DNA of 64,000 nt from Candidatus Woesearchaeota archaeon (GCA_020637495.1 JACJVV010000003.1:62001-126000); one strand, 5' to 3'; positions 32,606-42,806 are shown, numbered from the stretch's first letter. Notes: generated from the sequence alone by a model not told the origin. Translations and numbers: made by a program.

Positions 32606-33076
32606 ATGGAAGAAGCAATAAATAACATCACAAAAGTCCTGCCTAGTCAAGCAGAAGGCATAACATTGATCGACACATGCGCTTTCGTGCATCATTTTGA
32701 ACACCCTGAGAAGATTGCAAGGCTGAAAAGACCAGGAATAGGGATAACATCATTCAATCTTGCTGAATTATTATATATAGAACACAAGCTTCCAGAGAAA
32801 GTCAAGGAAGGGATAAAGAGATTTCTTAAGCATGAAGATCTTACTGTGGTTGACATACCTGTTTTTCCAGGAGATAAGGATGGAGAGTTGAGTTATGTTA
32901 AGGATATAGACCCTGAGATACTCAACATCGTGCCTGATCCTAGTGATGCAGTATTATATGCAACGGCTGTAAAGATGAATTCTGATATCGTTACAAGAGA
33001 CAAGCATCACATCTATACACAGCTTGCTGAGCAGTTCGCAAACAAGCATGGTGTTGAAGTCAGGAATAAGATTTGA
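32606..33076 (+). CDS. PIN-domain protein (putative ribonuclease)
   Basis: A 156-aa PIN-fold protein. Acidic metal-binding residues are visible in LIDTCAFVHHF (first Asp), NLAELLYIEHK (Glu), DPSDAVLYATAVK (Asp) and IVTRDKHHIY (Asp), the four positions of VapC-like nucleases. No antitoxin gene adjoins it; the neighbours are the DMT transporter 12 bp upstream and the helicase 68 bp downstream. So a housekeeping role in RNA processing is as likely as a toxin. Confidence 0.88.
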   Translation: MEEAINNITKVLPSQAEGITLIDTCAFVHHFEHPEKIARLKRPGIGITSFNLAELLYIEHKLPEKVKEGIKRFLKHEDLTVVDIPVFPGDKDGELSYVKDIDPEILNIVPDPSDAVLYATAVKMNSDIVTRDKHHIYTQLAEQFANKHGVEVRNKI

Positions 33077-33144
33077 TAGAAATCAAAATATGAATTATAC
33101 AAAGATACAGATAAACATATAAAGCTACGTCATAAGGAGTTATC

Positions 33145-35094
33145 ATGCAAGAAAATACACAAGTCAAGTTCAAAAACTTCATTCTTGACCCATTCCAGGT
33201 AAAGGCTGTCGAAGCAATCGAGAAGAACCACAGTGTCGTAGTTAGTGCAGCGACTGGAACAGGAAAAACACTTATCGCAGATTATGCGATCAATAAATGG
33301 AAGAATCTCAACAAGAGGATAATCTACACTGCTCCTATCAAAGCATTAAGCAACCAGAAATACAGGGATTTCAAGGCTGAATATGGAGAGAAGAATGTAG
33401 GAATAATGACTGGTGATGTCGTCATCAATCCCGAAGCACATCTGATAATAATGACGACAGAGATCTACAGGAACATGCTGATGACAAATGATCCGATAAT
33501 AAAGACTATCGCTTATGTGATATTCGACGAGATACATTTCATGTCAGACAAGGAACGAGGAACGATATGGGAAGAATCGATTATATTTGCTCCTAATGAT
33601 ATACGTGTACTATGCCTTTCTGCAACAATCCCTAATGCAAAAGAATTCGCTGATTGGATCGCATCAATAAAGGATCATGAGGTCGAAGTCGTGACATACG
33701 AAAAAAGAGCAGTTCCTTTGTCACATTTCTTATATGATGTGGATTATGGCGTCATAACTGCGCAGCAAGCGAATGAGCTGAGCAAGAACAACCAGATGCC
33801 TGATTATTATAAGATAATGAGAAGGAAAAGGCAACGCAAGAAATCAAATGAGAAGCCGAAAGTCCCTAAGCATTCTGAGCTTGTCAAGATATTGAAGCAG
33901 GAAGGTAAGCTCCCGTGCATATTCTTCGCTTTCTCAAGACGAGGATGTGAAGAGAAGGCAGAAGAGCTTGCATACAAGAACGATTTCCTTACACCAGAAG
34001 AGAAACAGAAAGTCATCAGATTATTCAACCAGGAAGTGAAAGAGGAGTATCGTTATCTTGAGAGCGTCAAACTTTTGCGTAATGTGCTGCAGAAAGGAAT
34101 AGGCGTCCATCATGCAGGACTTTTGCCAGCATTGAAAGAGGTTGTCGAGGAGCTTTTTGCACAAGGGATAATAAGGGTATTATACGCAACCGAGACATTT
34201 GCAGTTGGGATAAACATGCCAGCAAAGAGCGTAGCATTCAGCAGCCTCGTCAAATATGATGGAGTAACATTCAATCTTCTGCGTTCAAAAGAGTATTTCC
34301 AGATGGCAGGACGTGCAGGAAGAAGAGGAATAGACAAAGAAGGATTTGTCATATCCATGCTTGAGAGAAGAAATGAACTTCCTAAGATCCTTGAACTGAT
34401 ATCATCAGACAGCGAGCCAATCATAAGCCAGTTCAGGCTAGAGCCAAATACTGTCCTTAACATGGTGAACAACTACAATGAAGAGGAGATTGATACAATC
34501 TTGAAAAGCAATTTTGATTATTTCATCAAGAAGAGGGATGATGTAGGGATAAGGATAAAGGCAAGATTCAACAATCTTGTAAAACGACTCAAGAAATTCA
34601 AATATATCAATGAAGATGATACGCTTACAGATAAAGGTAAATTCGCTACGCAGATATACTCCAATGAACTTCTTGTTACAGAATTATTCTCAGGAAGCAT
34701 CCATAAACAACTGACAGAGAATGAGATGTGCGTATTGATTGCATCCATCGTCTATGAGTTCAGGAGAAGCGACAGTTTCTATTTCGATAAGAAGAACAAG
34801 AAATACCAATGGCTTGCAGGAAAAGTCATCCAGAACAGGATAATAGAGAAGGAATTGAACGTCAAGGCAATCCGTGACCTATGGAAAGTTATAAATGCAT
34901 GGGCGAATGGATGCGAATTTGAAGAACTGTCTGAATATTCTGAATACCAAGAGGGGGATTATATACGCCTTTTCAGGCAGATGGTTGATTGCATGAACCA
35001 GATAAGGAAAGCCACCCAAGATAGGGAGCTTGAAGAGAAGATAGTCAACTGCATGAACAAGATATATAGGGATGTTGTTAAGTTTGAGTTCTGA
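33145..35094 (+). CDS. Ski2/Mtr4-like superfamily 2 RNA helicase
   Basis: A 649-aa DExH helicase. Motif I SAATGTGKTLIA, Ia TAPIKALSNQKY, motif II DEIH in VIFDEIHFMSDKERG, motif III LSATIPNAKEFADWI, motif V TFAVGINMPAKSV and motif VI QMAGRAGRRGID are all present. The wording ALSNQKYRDF and MAGRAGRRGID is closer to Ski2/Mtr4 exosome helicases than to the DNA helicase Hel308. The C-terminal ~200 residues are helical, without the KOW arch of Mtr4. Exosome subunit genes are at 51-53 kb, making RNA degradation a fair guess. The ATG has AAGGAG ending about 7 bp upstream. Confidence 0.9.
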   Translation: MQENTQVKFKNFILDPFQVKAVEAIEKNHSVVVSAATGTGKTLIADYAINKWKNLNKRIIYTAPIKALSNQKYRDFKAEYGEKNVGIMTGDVVINPEAHLIIMTTEIYRNMLMTNDPIIKTIAYVIFDEIHFMSDKERGTIWEESIIFAPNDIRVLCLSATIPNAKEFADWIASIKDHEVEVVTYEKRAVPLSHFLYDVDYGVITAQQANELSKNNQMPDYYKIMRRKRQRKKSNEKPKVPKHSELVKILKQEGKLPCIFFAFSRRGCEEKAEELAYKNDFLTPEEKQKVIRLFNQEVKEEYRYLESVKLLRNVLQKGIGVHHAGLLPALKEVVEELFAQGIIRVLYATETFAVGINMPAKSVAFSSLVKYDGVTFNLLRSKEYFQMAGRAGRRGIDKEGFVISMLERRNELPKILELISSDSEPIISQFRLEPNTVLNMVNNYNEEEIDTILKSNFDYFIKKRDDVGIRIKARFNNLVKRLKKFKYINEDDTLTDKGKFATQIYSNELLVTELFSGSIHKQLTENEMCVLIASIVYEFRRSDSFYFDKKNKKYQWLAGKVIQNRIIEKELNVKAIRDLWKVINAWANGCEFEELSEYSEYQEGDYIRLFRQMVDCMNQIRKATQDRELEEKIVNCMNKIYRDVVKFEF

Positions 35095-35184
35095 ATTGAT
35101 TGATCTATGTTATTAATTGTTACTTAAAGGTGGTAACAACCGAAACATTTTTAAACAAACCTAAACCGAACCTATTTGAGCACT

Positions 35185-36111
35185 ATGTATGACATATATT
35201 TCACGCAAAAATTGAGAGAGCTAAAGGAAGGCATGGAAGCCCTTGAAGAGAAGATAAAGAAAGAGGCTCAGAAAAAGATAGATGAAGCCATAGCCACTCC
35301 AGATATCCCTGAAGCTGCTACTGCTCCAAATATCCATGAGCTTTCTGCTATACAGATGCTATTAGAGGCTGAGAATATGGTTGAGATGGCAGGTTATAGC
35401 ACTATGCTAAATGCTCCAATAACAGGTTATGGGCTTTCAACAATCATCCAGGAAATACTTGAAAAGGATGATAAATATCATGAAAAGACAATAGTTGATA
35501 TCAATAGCCATAAGATAGATTTTGAAGAGTTAAGAGCTGCTGCATATTCATGGGAGAACATGAGTCTTAAGGCATATGTAAGTTCAGCAAAGATGTATCC
35601 TAATGGGATTCTTTTTGATGTCAGGGATTCTATGGTATGGCAAGCATTAGACCTAAAGAAAGGAGACGCAGTTCATCTATATGCACAGGATCTGGAAAGC
35701 TTCCCAGGAGATAAGAATAGATCCTACAAAGCAATACATGAAGGTAGCGATAAACATAAAGGGCTTGCAGAGATAATAGGGCATGAACATGAAGCTGACA
35801 CAAATGAATATGTCCATAGATTCAAGATGAATGATGAATCCGGAAAATTCCATGTAAGGCCTGCTGGTGTTGTCGCAAAAGCAGCAAATACATATGATGG
35901 AGATGTAACTCTATACAATCCAGTGAGTGGAGTTGAAGTGAATGCGAAGTCTATCCTTACTATGATGGGGCAGTTTGTTGCATTAAGCGAGAAGGATGGA
36001 GAATGGGTAGAACTTGAGCTTAGATTCCAGACTGGATATGATCCAAAACAATCAATAAAAAACCTTAAGGAATCTATGAAGAATGCAACCATAGATTACA
36101 AAGCATTGTGA
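35185..36111 (+). CDS. Unknown protein with C-terminal HPr-like domain
   Basis: A 308-aa protein. The first ~40 residues form a charged coiled coil (LRELKEGMEALEEKIKKEAQ), and the middle is not recognised. Residues ~218-305 look like the phosphocarrier HPr: GKFHVRPAGVVAKAANTYDG carries His223 in the HVRPAG motif (HPr H-A-R-P-A), and VEVNAKSILTMMGQ carries Ser256, the Ser46 equivalent; their spacing (33) is near the 31 of HPr. No PTS enzyme I or II gene is in the window. ATG 35185 is used rather than TTG 35176. A TTTTTAAA box lies about 33 bp upstream. Confidence 0.75.
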   Translation: MYDIYFTQKLRELKEGMEALEEKIKKEAQKKIDEAIATPDIPEAATAPNIHELSAIQMLLEAENMVEMAGYSTMLNAPITGYGLSTIIQEILEKDDKYHEKTIVDINSHKIDFEELRAAAYSWENMSLKAYVSSAKMYPNGILFDVRDSMVWQALDLKKGDAVHLYAQDLESFPGDKNRSYKAIHEGSDKHKGLAEIIGHEHEADTNEYVHRFKMNDESGKFHVRPAGVVAKAANTYDGDVTLYNPVSGVEVNAKSILTMMGQFVALSEKDGEWVELELRFQTGYDPKQSIKNLKESMKNATIDYKAL

Positions 36112-36138
36112 TCATTTTTAAGAAAAATATTTCTTGGA

Positions 36139-38145
36139 TCATCCGACTGTATAACCATCAGCAACATCAACAGTTATCTCTTTTCCGTTAAGAATCAAGT
36201 TACTTCCGAATTTCTCTACTAGAATCTTCTTGTCCTTGATTTTTAAAGGAATATTGAAAAAATTATCTATCTTCAACTCAGAAGTATCACTCTCAAGACT
36301 TCCACAATTCACCTGACCACCAGGCTTACCATCCACCTCGATGAGGATGACTTCCTTATCATCAGGGCTTGATGCTGCCAAGAGCATTCCCTGGCTAAGC
36401 TTTCCACCTAGCTTTGCAGGTTTAAGATTTGATACAACAATTATTTTCTTCCCAACCAAATCTTCTGGTTTGTAGTACTTCTGCAGACCTGCAACAAGCT
36501 GTCGTGGATTGTCCTCGCCAATATCAATCTGCAGGACTATAAGCTTATCGCTGTCATCATGCAGCTTCGCTTCCTTTATCTCAGCTACCTTGAGATTTGC
36601 AGGATATTTCAGCACTTCCTTCTTCTCAACCTTCCTGATGATTATCTCTCCTTTTCCAATCTTATGATTAGTCAACTCAAAGTTAAGATTATCCCATGAT
36701 AATTTCTCAAGAGGAAGGTTCAATTGCTTTTGGATCTCTTCAGCATAAGCAGGCATTATAGGATGAAGCAGTATAGCAAGATTCTTCACTATATTAAGGC
36801 ATAATGACATAGTCTGTGGAGCAGTCTCCTTGTTCTTCCAAGGCTCATTCTCCTGCATGAACCTATTACCTATAGATGATATTTCAAGTATTGTTGATAT
36901 TACCTGCTTAAAGTCCCTTTTCTCATATGCTGCTTTTGTCTGGATGAATAGATCCTCAATCTGCTTAATGATTGGATTGCTCTTATCAAACTCAGCAACG
37001 GAATCATTCAATGTCTTGTTTGTGAATGATAATGACCTATAGCAGAAATTTGAGATATTGCCTACAACTTCACTGTTTATCCTCTCTATGATAAGATCTT
37101 CAGAATAATCACCATCTCCGTCAATAGGCATGCAGCTTAGTATGAAATACCTGAATGGATCAACTCCGAACTCTTCCATATTCTTGAATGGATCAACAAC
37201 ATTTCCCGTGCTTTTTCCCATCTTAGCTCCTGACATGTGTAGGAAGCCATGTACAAACAGCTCTTTGGGTAATTGCACTCCTGCTGAAAGGAGCATTGCA
37301 GGCCAGAATGCTGCATGGAATCTTAGGATATCCTTGCCGATGCAATGGATATCACAAGGCCATGTGTTCTTGAATTGGTTCTTCTGCTCATCATCCAGTC
37401 CTGCATATCCTGGACCAGTTATATAATTGGATAATGCATCACACCATACATACATCACATGAGCATCATCTTCTGGGATAGGTATTCCCCAAGGTAGAGC
37501 CTCCTTATTCCTAGAGAAGCTTATATCTTTTGCATCCTTAAGAAATGATAATATTTCATTCTTCCTTGTTTGAGGCACTACTTTATACTCGTCAGATTCT
37601 ATTATCTTTATTATCTGATCCTTATATTTCGAAAGCTTGAAGAAATAATTCTCTTCTTCAACCTCTTCTATAACCCTAGTAGGATGATCAGGGCATTTTC
37701 CGTCGACAAGCTCTTTCTCTGTCTTGAAACTTTCACATCCAACACAATATAGCCCTGTATACTTCTTCTTGTAGAGATCACCAGCTTCAATAAGTTTTTT
37801 CCATAGCTTTTGTGATCCTGGATAATGAAGCTTCTTGTCTGAAGTTCGTATGAAATAATCATTGCTGATATTTAGCTTCTTGTAAAGGTCGATGAAGACT
37901 GCCACATTCGCATCAAGGAAGTCCATTATATCCTTACCTTCCTGTTTTGCTGTCCGCCAGTTCTTTATGCCATGCTCATCTGTCCCTGTCTGGAACCATA
38001 CATCTTTCCCTAAAAGCCTATAGAACCTTGCAAGGCAGTCTGCCTGGATTATCTCCAGAGCATGACCCATATGAGGCTTGCCATTAGGATATGCTATAGC
38101 TGTAGTTATGTAGAATTTCTTTCTTGCTGAATCTGCTTCACTCAT
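36139..38145 (-). CDS. metG: Methionyl-tRNA synthetase
   Basis: A 668-aa class I synthetase that charges tRNA-Met. The HIGH-type motif is in AIAYPNGKPHMGHALEI, and zinc ligands lie in LYCVGCESFKTEKEL and KCPDHPTR. The second signature is KMGKSTGN, with Gly replacing the first Ser of KMSKS. The anticodon-binding helical domain follows. A C-terminal EMAPII/OB-fold tRNA-binding domain starts near residue 520 (LKVAEIKEAKLHDDSDKLIV) and is fused, as in many bacterial and archaeal enzymes. The length fits. It is convergent with the HPr-like gene. Confidence 0.97.
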   Translation of the reverse strand: MSEADSARKKFYITTAIAYPNGKPHMGHALEIIQADCLARFYRLLGKDVWFQTGTDEHGIKNWRTAKQEGKDIMDFLDANVAVFIDLYKKLNISNDYFIRTSDKKLHYPGSQKLWKKLIEAGDLYKKKYTGLYCVGCESFKTEKELVDGKCPDHPTRVIEEVEEENYFFKLSKYKDQIIKIIESDEYKVVPQTRKNEILSFLKDAKDISFSRNKEALPWGIPIPEDDAHVMYVWCDALSNYITGPGYAGLDDEQKNQFKNTWPCDIHCIGKDILRFHAAFWPAMLLSAGVQLPKELFVHGFLHMSGAKMGKSTGNVVDPFKNMEEFGVDPFRYFILSCMPIDGDGDYSEDLIIERINSEVVGNISNFCYRSLSFTNKTLNDSVAEFDKSNPIIKQIEDLFIQTKAAYEKRDFKQVISTILEISSIGNRFMQENEPWKNKETAPQTMSLCLNIVKNLAILLHPIMPAYAEEIQKQLNLPLEKLSWDNLNFELTNHKIGKGEIIIRKVEKKEVLKYPANLKVAEIKEAKLHDDSDKLIVLQIDIGEDNPRQLVAGLQKYYKPEDLVGKKIIVVSNLKPAKLGGKLSQGMLLAASSPDDKEVILIEVDGKPGGQVNCGSLESDTSELKIDNFFNIPLKIKDKKILVEKFGSNLILNGKEITVDVADGYTVG

Positions 38146-38302
38146 TATTCAAATCGAATATACCTTAATATATAAAGGTTCTGTGCTGGATATATCCAAT
38201 TAACCAAAATTTTATATATATTCAATATTAATCATATGTATACTAGTATATCTTGGAGATTTTGGCAATTGCTATCGTTTCCAATAAAAAGAGGTTGAGA
38301 AT

Positions 38303-39451
38303 TTGAACGAGAGAAGAAGATTATTGATATTCTTTGCAGTCAGTTTCATAATACTTGGCATAATATTATTCTATCTGTTCAGGCCTTTGATCAATACAGT
38401 CCTTCTTGGATTTGTTTTCACATATCTTCTATATCCATTATACAAATGGATCTATGGAAAAACAAAAAAACCTAGACTTTCATCATTCTTTGTCTGCTAT
38501 ATCTTCATATTCATCGTAACAATACCGGTTATACTTGCAATCAATAGTCTTGTTGGTGAAGTCTATATCGTTGCAAACAAGGTTACAAATCCTGATTTCA
38601 TCGATTCTGTATATGCATTGGAATGTACACAGAATACGACATTCTGCGAGAATGTAAACAAGTTCATCGGAGTGAATGTGATTGAATCAACACTCAGAGA
38701 CCTTACTTCTACGATAACTTCCTCATTAAAGAATTCAGTCGGGAAAATACTTCTAGCAATACCACAATTCATACTCAGTGTCTTTATCATAATATTCATG
38801 ATGTACTATCTGTTGATAGATGGCAAGAGCTTCATCGATCATCTATACAAGATAATACCTATAAGCAAAGAGCATAAGATGAAGGTGCTCAATCAAACAA
38901 ATAGGGTTTTAGGAGGCATTCTGTATGGAAGCATACTCGTCGCTGCAATACAGGGTTTTCTTGGAGGGATAGGGTTCTGGATATTCGGATTGAAAGGGCC
39001 TATATTATGGGGGCTCATAACTGCATTTGTCGCTTTGATACCATTCCTTGGAGCAGGAATTGTATGGTTCCCTGCTTCATTATACATAATAATAACTTCA
39101 ATACTTGATTCAGACAATATGGGGATGTGGAAAGGAATAGGACTTTTATTCTGGGGAGCTATACTGGTAAGTTCTTCTGACAATTTCATAAGACCACTTC
39201 TAGTATCGAACAGGAGCAAAATACACCCAGTACTGGTATTGTTTGGAGTCATAGGTGGAATCCTGATGTTCGGCCCTGCTGGAATAATAATTGGTCCGCT
39301 AATAGTAGGTATGTTCATAGTGATACTGAATATGTTCTATGATGAGAGGAAATTCCTCTTCGAGAATGCCAACAAAAGCAATGCAAGCAGGACAGCATCA
39401 AGAATAAGAAGCAGTAATAACAAAAATAGAAAGAAGAGATCAAAACAATAG
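38303..39451 (+). CDS. AI-2E family transporter (PerM/YdiK-like permease)
   Basis: A 382-aa membrane protein with eight predicted helices. The C-terminal part has the family's conserved sequence: LGGILYGSILVAAIQGFLGG, then LWGLITAFVALIPFLGAGIV and FGVIGGILMFGPAGIIIGPL. Family members export quorum-sensing molecules or exchange Na+/H+, so the substrate is open. The start is TTG at 38303, preceded by a good ribosome-binding site (GAGGTTGAG, 38291-38299); no ATG occurs before the first membrane helix. The last 30 residues are basic (RKKRSKQ). Confidence 0.9.
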   Translation: MNERRRLLIFFAVSFIILGIILFYLFRPLINTVLLGFVFTYLLYPLYKWIYGKTKKPRLSSFFVCYIFIFIVTIPVILAINSLVGEVYIVANKVTNPDFIDSVYALECTQNTTFCENVNKFIGVNVIESTLRDLTSTITSSLKNSVGKILLAIPQFILSVFIIIFMMYYLLIDGKSFIDHLYKIIPISKEHKMKVLNQTNRVLGGILYGSILVAAIQGFLGGIGFWIFGLKGPILWGLITAFVALIPFLGAGIVWFPASLYIIITSILDSDNMGMWKGIGLLFWGAILVSSSDNFIRPLLVSNRSKIHPVLVLFGVIGGILMFGPAGIIIGPLIVGMFIVILNMFYDERKFLFENANKSNASRTASRIRSSNNKNRKKRSKQ

Positions 39452-39473
39452 ACCAGATCTATATCGTAAACAA

Positions 39474-40133
39474 TTATTCTATCTTAGTCTCTTGGATTAT
39501 AGCTGAGAATACCTTCAACTTATCACCGACAAAGTTTGCAGAATAATCCTCATAATTCGCCAAGATGTTAGCTGCATGATGCGTATCTTCTGCAGAATAG
39601 CCTGCAACAACCATTACTATGCCTTTCCCATTCCTGAATAATTCTATATATCCCCTTCCAGGAGTGTACTGCTCTGCACAGTTCTCTGGATCTCCATGGA
39701 AATGAGCAGCTACCCAATTCACACAAGGACCGCCTACAACTATAAGGTTCATATCAGAGATATTATCCCTATCAAGAGAGGTGTCAAGTATTGTCTGAGC
39801 TGCTGCCTTCTTCTTCTTGTTGAATACATCCATATAAAGCTTTGTCAGCTCCTCTTTAGGATCATCAGTGACATCGATCTGGAACAATTCAGAATCCTGC
39901 TCATCTATTATATCCTGGAGATTGTGCTGCAAGGAATTAGCAATCTCAACAGTTGAGAGTACATCTTCAGATTTTGCAAACTCTCCAACAACAAAAGAGA
40001 CATCAAGCCTGTCGTTATTGACAAAGAAATTAGGATAATCTGAAAGATCAAGCTTCTCGCTTATCACATCGGCTGAAGATACTGCAAACAATGATATTAA
40101 CATCATCAAAAACATGATCAATAATTTTTTCAT
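39474..40133 (-). CDS. S-layer-type (MJ0822-like) exported protein, short
   Basis: A 219-aa exported protein. After a signal peptide (MKKLLIMFLMMLISLFAVSSA), the sequence has the signature of archaeal S-layer proteins of the methanococcal type: YPNFFVNNDRLDVSFVVGEF, then NLIVVGGPCVNWVAAHFHGD and KGIVMVVAGYSAEDTHHAAN. The family's usual proteins are 500 aa or more, so this is a short stand-alone version without a C-terminal anchor. The ATG at 40133 is the only candidate. It may be a soluble component of the envelope. Confidence 0.8.
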   Translation of the reverse strand: MKKLLIMFLMMLISLFAVSSADVISEKLDLSDYPNFFVNNDRLDVSFVVGEFAKSEDVLSTVEIANSLQHNLQDIIDEQDSELFQIDVTDDPKEELTKLYMDVFNKKKKAAAQTILDTSLDRDNISDMNLIVVGGPCVNWVAAHFHGDPENCAEQYTPGRGYIELFRNGKGIVMVVAGYSAEDTHHAANILANYEDYSANFVGDKLKVFSAIIQETKIE

Positions 40134-40208
40134 TTAAAGATGTCATATTCTTACATATATAAATATTGTGCAATATATTTTATAAATGACCAATAGCAAG
40201 TATAGGAT

Positions 40209-41420
40209 ATGGCATATAAAGCAGTCAAAGGGACACGAGATTTCTACCCTGAGATAATGGAACCAAGGAAAAGGATGTTTGAAGTACTTAGAAGTACAGC
40301 TGAAAGGTATGGTTTCAAGGAGATAGACAGTCCAGCAGTTGAAGAATTGAAGCTCTTGACTGCAAAGTCAGGCGATGAGATAAAAAGCCAGATATTCGTT
40401 ATGGAGAAACGTTCAAATGAGGAGATTGGTCTTAGATTTGACCTTACAGTCCCTGCAACAAGGATGTTCATAGACAAGCAAAAAGCAATAACAAAACCTG
40501 TAAAATGGTACTATATAGCACCTATGTGGAGGTATGAGCAACCACAGAAAGGCAGATTGCGAGAATTCTATCAATTTGGAGTTGAGCTTTTCGGATCAGA
40601 TAAAGTCCAAGCAGATGCAGAAGTCATCAGTCTTGCTATAGACAATCTTGTTGGGCTTGGATTGAAAGAGAAAGATTTTGTAATAAAGATAAACAGCAGA
40701 GAATGTCTTGAATCATTCTTCAAAAAGATAGGAATAAAGGATAAAGATATTGATAGTGCGCTTAGAGTTATTGACAAGAAAGCAAAGATAAGCCCTGAAG
40801 AATTCGAGAAGGAATTAGAGTTCCTTGGCAAAAGCAAGAAAGATGAGTTGCTTGATTATCTTGAATCAAACAAGATACCGGAGGAACTTAATGAGGTTTT
40901 TGACCTTCTGAAAGCAATGGGAAAAGAAAAATATGTAGAATATTCTCCTGAGATTGCACGAGGGCTTGCATATTACACTGGAATCGTATTTGAATGCAGT
41001 GATCGCTCAGGTAAATACAGGGCAATACTCGGTGGAGGAAGATATGACAAGATGGTGGAACAGTTCGGCGGCCAGCCATGTCCTGCTACAGGATTTGCAA
41101 TGGGTGATGTAGTCATAGAGCTTTTCCTCAAAGATAAAGGGTTATGGAAAGATGAGAACGAGAAGATAGAATATTATGTAGCACCTGTAAGCAAGGAATA
41201 TGTACCTAAAGCTTTTGAGATAGCAAATAATATGAGAGAGAAAGGAAAAAAAGTTGAGATAGACTTGATGGATAAGAAGCTAGGGAAGCAGTTCAATTAT
41301 GCCGATGGGATAGGTGCACAGAAAGTTATTGTTGTCGGTGATGAGACTAAATCTGGAAAAGTTAAGATGAAAGAGATGAAGACTGGAAAAGAGTCTGAAA
41401 TATTGATTTCGAAATTATAA
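40209..41420 (+). CDS. hisS: Histidyl-tRNA synthetase
   Basis: A 403-aa class II synthetase. KGTRDFYPEIMEPRKRMFEV starts the fold, motif 2 is WYYIAPMWRYEQPQKGRLRE followed by FYQFGVELFG, the His-specific GLAYYTGIVFE and motif 3 ATGFAMGDVVIEL are present, and a C-terminal anticodon-binding domain (VIVVGDETKSGKV) ends it. It is divergent from the S-layer gene and has an AT box (TTTATAAAT) about 33 bp upstream. Confidence 0.97.
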   Translation: MAYKAVKGTRDFYPEIMEPRKRMFEVLRSTAERYGFKEIDSPAVEELKLLTAKSGDEIKSQIFVMEKRSNEEIGLRFDLTVPATRMFIDKQKAITKPVKWYYIAPMWRYEQPQKGRLREFYQFGVELFGSDKVQADAEVISLAIDNLVGLGLKEKDFVIKINSRECLESFFKKIGIKDKDIDSALRVIDKKAKISPEEFEKELEFLGKSKKDELLDYLESNKIPEELNEVFDLLKAMGKEKYVEYSPEIARGLAYYTGIVFECSDRSGKYRAILGGGRYDKMVEQFGGQPCPATGFAMGDVVIELFLKDKGLWKDENEKIEYYVAPVSKEYVPKAFEIANNMREKGKKVEIDLMDKKLGKQFNYADGIGAQKVIVVGDETKSGKVKMKEMKTGKESEILISKL

Positions 41421-41468
41421 TCTTCAACCATATAATTCTTTAAAAATCATTAAGATAATAAGTTTATC

Positions 41469-42806
41469 ATGGGTAGAAGCAGGAGAGAAAGGAAGAAACT
41501 GCAAAGAAAGGCCATAAGTTCTAATGTTAATAGTGGACCGAGTAGAGCTGTATCAAGTGTCACTGTGATGCATCCAGATATGTCTATACTTGTTGAGGCA
41601 CATAATGATAAGAGCATTAAGTTCAGGTTTTCAGGATTAGACTACATCGATTCAAAACTTATAGGTAAGCTACTTGAAGAATATAGGTCATCAATGGGTA
41701 TAACTGATAATCCTGATCAGAGAAAGCAGAATGAGATAAGACTGTTCGGACAACCTGGTAATTATATGCTACAGTTGACAGCATTGAAAGATTCATGGGA
41801 TGAATCATTGAAGCATTCTACAGAGATAGTAAACCTGATCAGAAAAGGGATACCAAGCATAGATAATGGCATATTTAATCTTCTTGCAAATCTTAATTCA
41901 GACAATCTCATCTCAATAAATGGAGGTCAGCTTTTCCCGATCGATGTGATAAAGTACCAAGATAATGATCAGACCATATACTATAAACGTGACGGTTATT
42001 TCATGGGTTCTGCATCTCACTTCATCGAGGTAATGCAGAGGGAATTCAAGACTGCAAAAGATACAAAAGGAAAAATACAGGTCTTTGAAAAAGGACTTCC
42101 ATCTCAACTGATAAATGACCTTATCAGTGAATCTGAAGATTTCGAGAGAAGATCAAGTGCATTCTACGATGAAGGATTGGAATATGAAAGGACCATGTCA
42201 ATAATCGACGCTGTAGAATATTTCCAAAGAGCTTTCTATGATCTGGAGAGATCAATGATCATACAGAAATATATCATAAAGCATGAAAGCAAAGGTGATA
42301 CCAGATATGGTTTTTGGATTGATGCCAGGGCTCGAATATTGAACATGCTCGCCAATCAAGTCCAGACAGTATGTTCCCTTACAGAACATACTGGAGAATA
42401 TGAATATGCAAAAAGATTCATCGATAGAAAAATAATCTATGCAAATAAACTATTGGATGACATCATTGCAATTGAAAGAACAAACAGTTTTGGAAATGAT
42501 CCAGATAATGATTATAGCTATTATGGACATAAGACTAACAGTGAGTTAGCGAGATTAGATATCGAGAATATAGCTGAAGCAAAAAAAGATCTTGAAAGGA
42601 CGGAACATTTTGTATTGTGCCAGGATGGGGCCTATTCACCCTCAACATTCAACCCACTAGAGCTATCGCTTGATGAAAGATTAGAGTATTATATGGCTTC
42701 GAGAAATATGCAGATGGTAGAAAGGGTTAAAAGGATAATTGACAAGCGAACCATGGTAGACCCATTGTACTTATTGATCCCACCTGTGCTAGGACCAATT
42801 GAATAG
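41469..42806 (+). CDS. Unknown 445-aa protein with basic N-terminal tail
   Basis: A soluble 445-aa protein that I do not recognise. It starts with MGRSRRERKKLQRK, a strongly basic tail like the one at the N-terminus of the unknown gene on the opposite strand at 43687-44505. The C-terminal half is mostly helical with aromatic residues (EYERTMSIIDAVEYFQRAFY), resembling TPR/helical-repeat domains. The two similar tails and the nucleotidyltransferase gene between them suggest a local functional group. No enzyme motif is evident. Confidence 0.65.
   Translation: MGRSRRERKKLQRKAISSNVNSGPSRAVSSVTVMHPDMSILVEAHNDKSIKFRFSGLDYIDSKLIGKLLEEYRSSMGITDNPDQRKQNEIRLFGQPGNYMLQLTALKDSWDESLKHSTEIVNLIRKGIPSIDNGIFNLLANLNSDNLISINGGQLFPIDVIKYQDNDQTIYYKRDGYFMGSASHFIEVMQREFKTAKDTKGKIQVFEKGLPSQLINDLISESEDFERRSSAFYDEGLEYERTMSIIDAVEYFQRAFYDLERSMIIQKYIIKHESKGDTRYGFWIDARARILNMLANQVQTVCSLTEHTGEYEYAKRFIDRKIIYANKLLDDIIAIERTNSFGNDPDNDYSYYGHKTNSELARLDIENIAEAKKDLERTEHFVLCQDGAYSPSTFNPLELSLDERLEYYMASRNMQMVERVKRIIDKRTMVDPLYLLIPPVLGPIE

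Noticed and set aside
32606..33076. PIN protein as a VapC toxin
   Set aside because: No antitoxin reading frame lies beside it; the flanking genes are a transporter and a helicase, so a toxin-antitoxin label is not supported.
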